This document shows positions 1-6,457 of a DNA stretch of 6,737 bases, piece after piece. Position 1 is the first letter of the stretch. Every line of letters starts with the position of its first letter. A program made the position numbers and the translations under genes. The notes below the pieces were generated by a model. That model saw nothing but the letters and a program-made list of their open reading frames with translations. It did no database searches and was not told the origin of the DNA. Location of the stretch: assembly GCA_029287965.1 (NCBI GenBank), contig JARFQC010000166.1, positions 1 through 6,737 of the forward strand, given 5' to 3'. This DNA comes from Arenicellales bacterium (lineage in GTDB: Bacteria > Pseudomonadota > Gammaproteobacteria > BMS3Bbin11).

Positions 1-600
1 CTGTGCGCGTAGCGAGGTGAGTTCATCGGCGTTCGCTGCCATCAGGAAAACGTTTAACGGTTGTCCGCCGGCCCTGGCTATGCGGCTCGCAACGGCAAGT
101 GCCCGTTGCGCGGCTTGCGAGCCATCGAAAATAATACTGACCGGCTGGTCTAATAAATGCGGGCGGGTGGTTGGCCAGAAATGGCTGGCAAAAGGCAGGG
201 TGCGCCGTGCCGCGCCCAGCAGCATCACATCCATGTCCTGTGCGGCGTGCGGCAGCAGGCTCGACAGTGAGCCCCGAACGGTGCGGAAGGACCAGCTAAA
301 ACCCATACGCCCGGCGATGGCAGCCAGTGCCTGCCGGGCGGATCGCGCCTGTATCCTGAGCTGACGCTGCAGATCCGCTGAATTCAACTGCCGCTCAACC
401 TGGGTCAGGCGACAGTATTCCCGCACCACCGGCAGATCTGCAAGGCCCAACAGTTCGATATCCTCTATGAACAGTCCCAGGATTTTCGCCGGTGTCTCCG
501 CCGCTAACAGGCCGAGCATGTCCAGGGTGCGGCGGTCGGCGCCGGTGTTGCCGAGCATCACGGTGATGCGGAACTGCCGATGTTTGCCACGGGCGGTCAT
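1..600 (-). CDS. Usp-like (universal stress type) protein, partial, C-terminus beyond window
   Basis: An open frame of 200 codons starts with ATG at 600-598 and is still open at position 1, so the C-terminus is missing. The ATG shares one base with the TGA of the Lon-like gene upstream (TGATG), so translation is probably coupled; no strong Shine-Dalgarno sequence is visible. Residues 10-150 look like one alpha/beta domain: a first strand FRITVML, a second strand ILGLFIEDIELLG, a long polar helix, then DVMLLGAARR. At about residue 157 a second unit begins with PVSIIFDGSQAAQRAL, which resembles strand 1 and helix 1 of a Usp domain. This suggests a tandem Usp architecture, but the assignment rests on pattern only. 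The likely role is a cytoplasmic stress or nucleotide-sensing partner of the protease. Another nucleotide-binding alpha/beta protein is possible. Confidence 0.6.
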   Translation of the reverse strand, partial: MTARGKHRQFRITVMLGNTGADRRTLDMLGLLAAETPAKILGLFIEDIELLGLADLPVVREYCRLTQVERQLNSADLQRQLRIQARSARQALAAIAGRMGFSWSFRTVRGSLSSLLPHAAQDMDVMLLGAARRTLPFASHFWPTTRPHLLDQPVSIIFDGSQAAQRALAVASRIARAGGQPLNVFLMAANADELTSLRAQ

Positions 601-3038
601 CAGTCGGTATTCGATGGCGACTTGCCGTTACCGAAACGCTGTCGTTTCTCGGCAAAATCCTTCAGCCTCGCGCCTACCCGCTGATTGACGCTGCCGTCGG
701 GAAAATCGCCCTGTTGATCACGCTCGCCGGCATCGACTCCGGTGAGTAGCGTTATGCACTGGTTGATGGTCTCGACCGCATAGATCTGGAAGCGGTTTTG
801 CGCCACGGCCTCGATAACATCCTCTCTGAGCATCAGGTGGCGGGTGTTGGAAGCCGGTATCAGGACCCCCTGATGACCCGTCAGCCCGCGTTTATTGCAG
901 ATATCGAAAAATCCCTCGATTTTGTCATTGACGGCACCGATAGACTGTATCCGGCCATGCTGGTTGACCGAGCCGGTGATGGCCACACCCTGTTTGATCG
1001 GAACCTCCGCCAGTGCCGAGAGCAGCACGCAGAGTTCGGCCGCCGAGGCACTGTCGCCCTCAATGCCGCCGTAGCTTTGTTCGAACACGAGGCTGGCAAA
1101 CAGGGAAAGTGGGCTGTCGATGAGGTAATGGGATGCCAGAAAACCTGACAGTATCAGCACACCCTTGGAATGTATCGGTCCACCGAGTTCGACTTCGCGC
1201 TCGATGTCCACCACTTCACCCGAGCCCAGGGCAACGCGCGCGCTAATGCGGCAAGGGTGGGCAAAGCTCGATTCGCCAAGCTGGGCTGCCGCCAGAGCGT
1301 TGATCTGTCCAACACATTCGCCGTCGGTGTCGATCAGAATCGTATTGCGCAGGATTTCCTCCTGCAGGCGGTCTCTAATGCGGCTGGCACGGCGGATACG
1401 CGTGTCTATGGCCTGTTGTATATCTGCCTGACCGATGACGTCCTTGCCCTTGCGGCCTGCATGGAAGTCGGCTTCGCGCACGATGTCTGCTGCGTATCGA
1501 ATCTCCGCGGAAAGCTTCTCTGCATCACCGGCATGACGGGCGCTGGCCTCCAGCACGCGGGCGGCGGCGGCCCGGTCCAGCGGCCTGAGATTCTCCTTTT
1601 TGCCGAGCGTGGCCAGGAGCCTGATAAACTGCAGGCTGTTCGCCTTATCCCGGTGGATCCGGCCTTCAAAATCCGCCGCCACTTTGAAGAGATCCATAAA
1701 TTCCGGATCGTACGCTTGCAACAGGTAGTAGAGCATGCGGTCGCCCAGCAGAATGATCTTCACATCGAGCGGTATCGGCTGAGGTTCGAGAGACACGGTA
1801 CTCACCAGACTGAGCGCCTCGCCGAGCGACTGGATGCGGATCTCACCTGACTTCAATGCCCGTTTGAGACCCTCCCACGCGAATGGCTGTAGCAGCAACT
1901 TGCCGGCATCCAGAACCAGGAAGCCGCCGTTGGCGCGGTGCAGGGCGCCGGCGCGGATCAGGTTGAAGTTGGTGAACAGTGTGCCCATTTCGGCGACGTG
2001 TTCAATGCGGCCAATCAGGTAGGGAAAGGTGGGATAGTCTTCGAAAACCACCGGCGCACCTTCCAGCTCGGTATGATCGATGATCACATTGATGGCATAG
2101 CGCTGCATGGCCGCTGATTTCTGTGCCGCCATACCCTGTGCGTGGCCGCCATGCATGGCTCTCAGCGACGGGTTGTCTGATTCCGGTGATTTGAGAAAGA
2201 TTTCCACGTTGTTGACGATATCGGTCTGCATATCTTCGAGATAGGCAACGACATCGGCTAACGGCTTGTATTTCATGATCAGCTGATCGATCAGGCCACC
2301 AACGGCGAACATGGAAACGTCATGGTCCAGGTCGCGTATCTTTTCACGAACCCGGCGCGCTTCCTGCGGGATTGACTGCATTTTCTGTTGCAGGTCCTTG
2401 CTCACGGCTTCGGTATCACGCTTCAGCTGCTCCTGTTCCTCTTTGGGGAGCTGCGCGTATTCCTTGGGGCTCACGGCCTTGTCGTCACGCAATGGTACAA
2501 AGGCAACTCCGGTCGGCGTCTGGATAATACTGATGCTGCGTTCCCTGGCGCTTTTCTGGACTTCCTCGAATACTTTTTCCTGGTATTCGTTGAATTCCTC
2601 TTCGATGGCCTGGCGCCGGGTGCGGTAGTCTTCGCTTTCGAAAGAGGCCGGTATGACCCGGTGGGCTTCCTCGATGAGTTGCTCGATATCCCCGCGTAAC
2701 GCATTGCCCTGTGCCGCCGGCATTCTCAGGTACCGTGGTCGTTTCTGGTTGTCAAAATTATTGACATAACACCAGTCATCCGCAGTCGGCTTTTGTGCTG
2801 CCTTTTGCTTGAGGATGCGTCGCGCTGCGCTGTGTCTGCCCGTACCTTGCGGGCCCAGTATGAACAGGTTGAAGCCACTGAGCTCCATGTCGGTAGCGAA
2901 ATCGATGGCTTCCACAGCCCGTTCCTGGCCCGGTGTCTCTGTCTGCTCCTCCAGCTCTGCGCTGGTATTAAAGTCAAACAGTTCGGGATCGCAACGCTGA
3001 TACAGTTGTTCGGGTTGCAGTGGTTTTACTGGTTGCAC
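600..3038 (-). CDS. Lon-like ATP-dependent protease (AAA_32 / Lon C-terminal family)
   Basis: The complete protein has 812 residues. It is a cytoplasmic AAA+ serine protease expected to unfold and degrade proteins. The Walker A region is GPQGTGRHS at residues 62-70, with Arg68 where lysine is usual. A long charged, probably coiled-coil insert spans about 135-240. The family motifs LIGRIEH (341-347), GALHRANGGFLVLDA (364-378, Walker B-like) and a C-terminal Lon proteolytic domain (about 570-765) follow. Ser665 in GDSASAA and Lys706 in GAVNDKIEG fit the Lon Ser-Lys dyad. There is no LonA-type N-terminal substrate domain, so this is the LonB/LonH-like soluble class rather than classical Lon. The start is GTG at 3038: an in-frame TAA lies 12 bases upstream and AAAGG sits six bases before it. 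It overlaps the Usp-like gene by one base and is divergent from ald. Confidence 0.93.
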   Translation of the reverse strand: MQPVKPLQPEQLYQRCDPELFDFNTSAELEEQTETPGQERAVEAIDFATDMELSGFNLFILGPQGTGRHSAARRILKQKAAQKPTADDWCYVNNFDNQKRPRYLRMPAAQGNALRGDIEQLIEEAHRVIPASFESEDYRTRRQAIEEEFNEYQEKVFEEVQKSARERSISIIQTPTGVAFVPLRDDKAVSPKEYAQLPKEEQEQLKRDTEAVSKDLQQKMQSIPQEARRVREKIRDLDHDVSMFAVGGLIDQLIMKYKPLADVVAYLEDMQTDIVNNVEIFLKSPESDNPSLRAMHGGHAQGMAAQKSAAMQRYAINVIIDHTELEGAPVVFEDYPTFPYLIGRIEHVAEMGTLFTNFNLIRAGALHRANGGFLVLDAGKLLLQPFAWEGLKRALKSGEIRIQSLGEALSLVSTVSLEPQPIPLDVKIILLGDRMLYYLLQAYDPEFMDLFKVAADFEGRIHRDKANSLQFIRLLATLGKKENLRPLDRAAAARVLEASARHAGDAEKLSAEIRYAADIVREADFHAGRKGKDVIGQADIQQAIDTRIRRASRIRDRLQEEILRNTILIDTDGECVGQINALAAAQLGESSFAHPCRISARVALGSGEVVDIEREVELGGPIHSKGVLILSGFLASHYLIDSPLSLFASLVFEQSYGGIEGDSASAAELCVLLSALAEVPIKQGVAITGSVNQHGRIQSIGAVNDKIEGFFDICNKRGLTGHQGVLIPASNTRHLMLREDVIEAVAQNRFQIYAVETINQCITLLTGVDAGERDQQGDFPDGSVNQRVGARLKDFAEKRQRFGNGKSPSNTD

Positions 3039-3044
3039 GGCGGA

Positions 3045-3049
3045 CCTTT
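3045..3049 (-). promoter_or_regulatory. Ribosome binding site of the Lon-like gene
   Basis: AAAGG on the minus strand lies six bases upstream of the GTG at 3038. Together with an in-frame TAA just upstream, it decides the GTG start over internal ATG codons. Confidence 0.6.
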
Positions 3050-3126
3050 AGGCTTGTTGTTAGCGGACAGCTTGAAAAACTACGATATTCTGCTGATACA
3101 ACATAGTACCATTTAATTATCAGGGA

Positions 3127-3132
3127 ATTATA
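3127..3132 (-). promoter_or_regulatory. Possible -10 element (TATAAT) for the Lon-like gene
   Basis: A perfect TATAAT reads toward the protease gene, about 90 bases before its start codon. No convincing -35 box stands 16-18 bases upstream; the best match there is poor. A second weak candidate, TACTAT, is at 3108-3103. No sigma-32-type heat-shock promoter was recognised. The region is AT-rich compared with the flanking genes, as expected for a promoter. Confidence 0.25.
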
Positions 3133-3235
3133 TTGAGTCTCATCAACAGAATAGTCGATCCTAATGCGGCAGGCCGATCCGGTAAAATTAGTTGGCTTTG
3201 TTAAACATGATAAATCAATCTGCATGGTTCGGATC

Positions 3236-3258
3236 GATTGACGGTGTAACCGTTAATC
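3236..3258. promoter_or_regulatory. 23-bp imperfect palindrome, candidate operator between divergent genes
   Basis: The arms GATTGACGGT and ACCGTTAATC flank the spacer GTA and match at nine of ten positions. The site lies 142 bases before the ald start and about 200 bases before the protease start. Related AATC/GATT half-sites are nearby (TCAATC at 3215-3220). The size and symmetry fit a dimeric regulator such as an Lrp/AsnC-type protein, which often controls ald in other bacteria. That identification is an inference; the palindrome itself is directly visible. No ald promoter with good -35 and -10 boxes was found; a weak extended -10 (TGGTATCGT, 3346-3354) is the best candidate. Confidence 0.4.
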
Positions 3259-3399
3259 CGGCAATGACATACCCGGTCCCGACAGATACTCCAAAGACAC
3301 TTTTTCGACCTGACTCTATATCATTTCGATCGTTTAAACTAACATTGGTATCGTGGGACGCGTACTGCAGTTCCGGATTGAAATACAGGCTCCTCTAAC

Positions 3400-4500
3400 A
3401 TGAAGGTCGGCGTTGTTAAAGAAATCAAGGAAAAGGAGAACCGTGTAGCCCTGACTCCCGCAGGCGCACAGACGCTCACACAGGCCGGTCACAGCGTACT
3501 GGTGCAGACTGGTGCCGGAGTCGGTTCGGGCTTTGGTGATGAAGCCTACGCGCAGGCTGGCGCACAACTGGTGTCTGCCGGGTCAGCTTGGAAGACAGAC
3601 CTGGTACTGAAGGTCAAGGAGCCGCTGCAACAGGAGTACGCTCAGCTACGCGATCAGATGCTGTTCACCTACTTTCATCTTTCCGGAGTCACCCCGACGC
3701 TCACCGATGCCCTGCTGGAGCACAAAACCACGGCGATCGCCTATGAAACCGTGGAGAGCGACCAGGGAGAACTGCCACTGCTGGCACCCATGAGCGCGGT
3801 GGCCGGCAACATGGCCGTGACCATGGGTAACTATTACCTCGCCCACTTCAATCACGGCAAGGGCATGCTGCTGTCAGGCATATTCGATAAACATTACGGC
3901 AAGGTCGTCGTCATCGGTGACGGTGTCGTTGGCCGACACAGCGCGCGTGTTGCCACCGCCATGGGCGCAGAGGTCTACCTGGTCGGTCGACATCGAGATC
4001 GGCTAGCGGAACTGCAAAAGGAAATCGCCAAAGATATTCACTTCGTGCTATCTGAAGCGGATAACATCGCCACCGAACTGCGCGACGCTGACCTGGTGGT
4101 TGGCGCAGTGCTGCGTCGCGGTGCTCGCGCGCCGCATGTCGTGACCGAAGCCATGGTGAAGGCCATGCAACCAGGTTCTGTCATTGTAGACGTCAGTATC
4201 GATCAGGGTGGTTGCGTGGAAACCTCGCGCCCGACAACACACAGCGCACCTGTCTACGAGCAATATGGTGTCATTCACTATTGCGTGACCAACATGCCCG
4301 GCGCCTACCCGAGGCTGTCGACGATCGCACTGACCAGTGCCACCCTGCCCTATGCCCTCAAACTGGCCGACCACGGCCTCGATGCCCTGCGCACAGACCC
4401 GGGCTTTGGCAACGGCGTGAACACCCACGCCGGGCACATCACCTGCAAGGCTGTTGCCGAGGCGCTGGGTCTCATCGACAGGTTCAGGAAGTTCGCCTGA
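3400..4500 (+). CDS. ald: Alanine dehydrogenase, probably NADP-preferring variant
   Basis: The enzyme would interconvert L-alanine and pyruvate plus ammonium in the cytoplasm, using a nicotinamide cofactor. The 366-residue length is close to the usual 370 or so. The start MKVGVVKEIK, Arg15 in ENRVALTP, Lys73 in KVKEP, His93 in FHLSG, Asp268 in DQGG and NMPGA (298-302) match the catalytic and substrate residues known for the family. The nucleotide-binding loop is GDGVVG at 173-178. After the second Rossmann strand, where NAD-dependent members have Asp (LDxN), this protein reads LVGRHRDRL with Gly196-Arg197, a pattern typical of NADP binding. Other changes from the usual family sequence are MSAVAGN for MSEVAGR (131-137) and LRRGARAP for LVPGAKAP (238-245). 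The ATG at 3400 has only a weak AGG ten bases upstream. The gene is divergent from the protease and appears monocistronic. Confidence 0.93.
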   Translation: MKVGVVKEIKEKENRVALTPAGAQTLTQAGHSVLVQTGAGVGSGFGDEAYAQAGAQLVSAGSAWKTDLVLKVKEPLQQEYAQLRDQMLFTYFHLSGVTPTLTDALLEHKTTAIAYETVESDQGELPLLAPMSAVAGNMAVTMGNYYLAHFNHGKGMLLSGIFDKHYGKVVVIGDGVVGRHSARVATAMGAEVYLVGRHRDRLAELQKEIAKDIHFVLSEADNIATELRDADLVVGAVLRRGARAPHVVTEAMVKAMQPGSVIVDVSIDQGGCVETSRPTTHSAPVYEQYGVIHYCVTNMPGAYPRLSTIALTSATLPYALKLADHGLDALRTDPGFGNGVNTHAGHITCKAVAEALGLIDRFRKFA

Positions 4501-4809
4501 TGTCCCATGCAACAGTGCGCACGCCATGTGCTCGTCACGGGCGCAACAGGACGCTTCGGATGATGCCGATATATTGCGTTTCGAGCCTGACGTGACAGGT
4601 TTCGGCCCATTGCACTTTTATTGCGGGTAGCGACGAGTCAGATATGAATCTGAGAAGAAGTGCGTGATTACGTACGTTGAAATGATCTACATTGGCCGGC
4701 AGCTGCATTCCTGCATCAGTCAGGTGGATCTGTTGGCAGGATATACAGGGCAGGTTGGCACAATGTAACCGCGCAGCCAATCGATACCGCTCACTTCCTG
4801 ATAAAGAAC
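4501..4809. other. Stretch without a convincing gene after ald
   Basis: No complete gene, tRNA or Rho-independent terminator was seen in these 309 bases. A 34-codon plus-strand frame (4526-4630) and a 112-codon minus-strand frame (4535-4873) are open but show no recognisable domain or good ribosome binding site. Short palindromes (GTGCGCAC at 4516-4523, ACGTACGT at 4670-4677) are present without obvious meaning. The stretch probably carries the leader of the membrane protein that starts at 4810 and perhaps decayed coding sequence. Confidence 0.5.
4507..4563 (+). pseudogene. Possible remnant of a Rossmann-fold (SDR/epimerase) gene start
   Basis: An 18-codon frame opens with ATG six bases after the ald stop and ends in TGA. 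Its last part reads HVLVTGATGRFG, which matches the first strand and TGxxGxxG loop of NAD(P)-dependent epimerases and reductases. Nothing family-like follows in any frame. The spacing would suit a former ald operon partner. The match is short, so chance is a real alternative. Confidence 0.22.
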
Positions 4810-5012
4810 ATGACGACACTGGTACAGGCTCCGTCCGCAAAGCAGCTGACGCCATGGAAGCTTCCGGCGGCACTGTTTCTGCTCTCCTTCGCTACGGTGA
4901 CGTTCACCATCGCCCTGTTCCGGTTACTCACCTTCTTCATCATGCCCTCCCTGTTTTTCGATCTGCTTTTCATCGGATTTCCTTTAGGCGCACTGGCAGG
5001 CGCCTATTTTTT
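4810..5012 (+). pseudogene. N-terminal piece of membrane spermidine-synthase-like protein (before frameshift)
   Basis: The frame from ATG 4810 encodes about 67 residues with two probable membrane segments (about 17-44 and 47-68), ending GALAGAYFF at a run of six T (5007-5012). Past that run the same frame becomes polar and Cys/Arg-rich (to a stop at 5319), while the next frame continues as membrane protein with YQQAVVHLRTLRILQGAM. Dropping one T joins the two parts smoothly. So this and the 5066 frame were one gene. The ribosome binding site is weak (AAAG before the ATG), and the frame stays open upstream, so the true start could be earlier. Confidence 0.6.
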
Positions 5013-5065
5013 CGTATCAGCAAGCAGTCGTTCATCTGAGAACACTGCGGATCCTACAGGGTGCG

Positions 5066-6094
5066 ATGGTCTTCTCTGTCTTTGCCATACTGGCCTGCAA
5101 ACATTTCGATTACCTGCGGGCACATCTGTTCGACGTCCAGTTGCAACGGCTGTTTGTCCAGATGCTCGCCTTCACGCTCTTTTTTCTGCCGTTTTTTGTC
5201 GCCTATGGGCTGAGCGAGTATATCGGTTACCGGATTGGGCGAAGACACCTCAGGGGCCGCATGCAAGTGGTCTATGCGATTTATCTGTTTGGCGCAGCGG
5301 GCGCCTATCTCTTCGCTGAGTTCATGTTCCCGCTGCTGGGGGCGACCCGTCTTCTGGCCATCCCGTTCCTTCTGGTCGCCCTGGCGATGTGGATACTTGC
5401 GCCACCACTTCATGTTCGACGGTTTGTAGCGGTTCAGCAGATCGCAGTGCTGGCAATTCTCTTTATACCCCAGCTCGAAGGGGGCTTCCTGAAGCTCTAC
5501 AAGGGCAACAGCTTCCAGTCGACACATAGCTATGCCAATATGGGATTCGAGACCGTTCACCAGCAATGGGGTCGATACAGCCTTATTGAAATCATGCAGG
5601 CACCCGGCCAGGATGGTTACATCGGTTTTTATAACGATATTATCCAGTGGGATTTCGCACCCGGGAACGGTTTTTTCACCCGTTCCCTCGGCATGCTCCC
5701 GCTTGAGCAGGCACCACCGGGGGGGCGTATCGCCATTATCGGCGCAGGTGCGGGGCGGCAGGTGCAATATGCCCGTAAATCGGGGCACGATTTCGAACAG
5801 ATCCTGGCCATTGAAATCGAGCCAGCGGTCCTCGATGCCGTGCGCTGCAGTCTCGCCGATCGATTCGACCATGTGTATAACGATGGCAAGCAATTGCTGC
5901 AGCATGATGGCGCGCAGTGGCGCGCCTCCGCGTGTACGTTTGGCAAGCGGACGCAACCGCGGCAAGTCCTCGCCGGCAACCTGAAGCACGCGCGGCCCCG
6001 CCATTACCATGGCGCTGATCGTCGAGACCAGCAGCACACAGATCATGGCACTGATCAGCAGACCACCGTGCCCGCCGAATATGTAGTTTGCTGA
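5066..6094 (+). pseudogene. Membrane protein with spermidine-synthase-like domain, frameshifted and 3'-truncated
   Basis: This frame (open from 4988, first ATG 5066, 342 codons) holds the main part of the gene that starts at 4810. Five probable membrane segments lie at about residues 2-12, 29-56, 69-91, 97-112 and 119-136. A soluble region follows, with HQQWGRYSLIEI (165-176) and a methyltransferase-type loop RIAIIGAGAGRQ (221-232) plus the acidic AIEIEP (248-253). This arrangement fits membrane-bound polyamine synthase-like proteins; substrate and activity are unknown. Family likeness stops near residue 272-280. The last 60 residues are His/Arg/Gln-rich because they are the reverse side of a permease gene. 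The catalytic acidic part of the domain is missing, so a working enzyme is unlikely. Confidence 0.65.
5879..5908. other. Rearrangement junction between two convergent truncated genes
   Basis: Within these 30 bases the plus strand changes from spermidine-synthase-like coding (HVYNDGKQLLQ) to antisense of a permease, while the minus strand changes from permease (LRAIMLQQLLAIV) to antisense of the synthase-like gene. The two frames are codon-aligned here, and the palindromic GCAATTGC and CTGCAG lie at the spot, so the exact break cannot be placed. No insertion sequence or target duplication is visible. A deletion joining two convergent genes or an assembly error would both give this picture. Confidence 0.6.
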
Positions 6095-6213
6095 GAGCGC
6101 GCCGACCTCGATCTTGCCGGTGAGCTGGGACAGGGGTAGGGTGCGGAGAAAAACGAAGTTCAACAGCAGGTAGAGCACCGCCACCAGGAGGGTACCGTGG
6201 AAGAGTGCGGCGG
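5885..6213 (-). pseudogene. Internal fragment of an APC-family amino acid permease
   Basis: About 110 codons on the minus strand read as a middle section of an APC-superfamily amino acid transporter: PAALFHGTLLVAVLYLLLN, then FLRTLPLSQLTGKIEVG, a hydrophobic segment ending STISAMVMAGPRV, then GEDLPRLRPLA and GGAPLRAIMLQQLLAIV. The STISAM-AGPRV and GED motifs and the loop before the next helix are typical of the family. An in-frame TGA directly precedes the PAALF segment, and the roughly 270 expected N-terminal residues are absent. The C-terminal helices are lost at the 5879-5908 junction. The frame stays open far beyond (to 5054) only because the antisense of the neighbouring gene lacks stops. 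GTG codons at 6184 and 6178 are internal residues, not real starts. It cannot form a transporter. Confidence 0.75.
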
Positions 6214-6250
6214 GTCAGCTTCTAAACAGTGGCATCGAATTAGGTAATTG

Positions 6251-6457
6251 CTAAGGGCAGACGATTGAATCGTTTGACTCATGGCAGCGGTAAAAATCGG
6301 CTTCGTGTAGCGATAACTCACGTCGCGGCAACTTTGACAGCATCCTGGGCAGCAACGGAACAACAACTGTCAGGGCGGCAAGCAGGCCGACAAAACGACG
6401 TCGCTCCGGTACCATGCCTTTGAACAAGCTGACCGGGCTTTGCAGTCGCGCCTTCAC
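6251..6457 (-). CDS. Small protein with twin-arginine-like membrane anchor, downstream of radical SAM gene
   Basis: The frame from GTG 6457 encodes 68 residues. That GTG overlaps the TGA of the radical SAM gene as GTGA, which suggests translational coupling. An ATG at 6415 (54 residues) is the alternative start, but its AAAGG is only one base away. The sequence has ERRRFVGLL, close to the Tat consensus RRxFLx, followed by a hydrophobic stretch LLAALTVVVPLL and then a polar tail with ELSLHEADFYR. From memory, small Tat-signal proteins with a similar tail occur next to such radical SAM genes; this is unverified. The final residues CHESNDSIVCP may be non-native if a rearrangement cut the gene near here. 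Function unknown. Confidence 0.5.
   Translation of the reverse strand: MKARLQSPVSLFKGMVPERRRFVGLLAALTVVVPLLPRMLSKLPRRELSLHEADFYRCHESNDSIVCP

Noticed and set aside
1170..1850. Plus-strand frame of 226 codons inside the protease gene
   Set aside because: It is antisense to a well-supported Lon-like coding region and shows no family features of its own.
2974..3225. Minus-strand frame of 83 codons in the divergent intergenic region
   Set aside because: The composition is Ser/Thr/Arg-rich without pattern, and it overlaps the protease start in another frame.
3221..3260. tRNA-like GGTTCGGATCG T-loop sequence
   Set aside because: No acceptor stem, anticodon arm or D-arm can be built around it; the bases are better explained as part of the palindromic region.
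4535..4873. Minus-strand frame of 112 codons in the gap after ald
   Set aside because: It overlaps the start of the membrane protein, has no recognisable domain and no clear ribosome binding site; a few cysteines are not enough to support it.
5006..5039. Programmed -1 frameshift at T TTT TTC
   Set aside because: A -1 shift leads to a stop at 5039 within about ten codons and does not reach the frame that carries the rest of the protein.
5054..6184. Minus-strand frame of 376 codons that looks like one large protein
   Set aside because: Only the first 100 or so residues are permease-like. The rest is charged and His/Arg/Gln-rich, as expected for antisense of the spermidine-synthase-like gene.
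6259..6275. Palindrome ACGATT-G-AATCGT as a terminator
   Set aside because: The stem is only about five pairs, is AT-rich, lies inside the small coding region and is not followed by a T-run on the minus strand.
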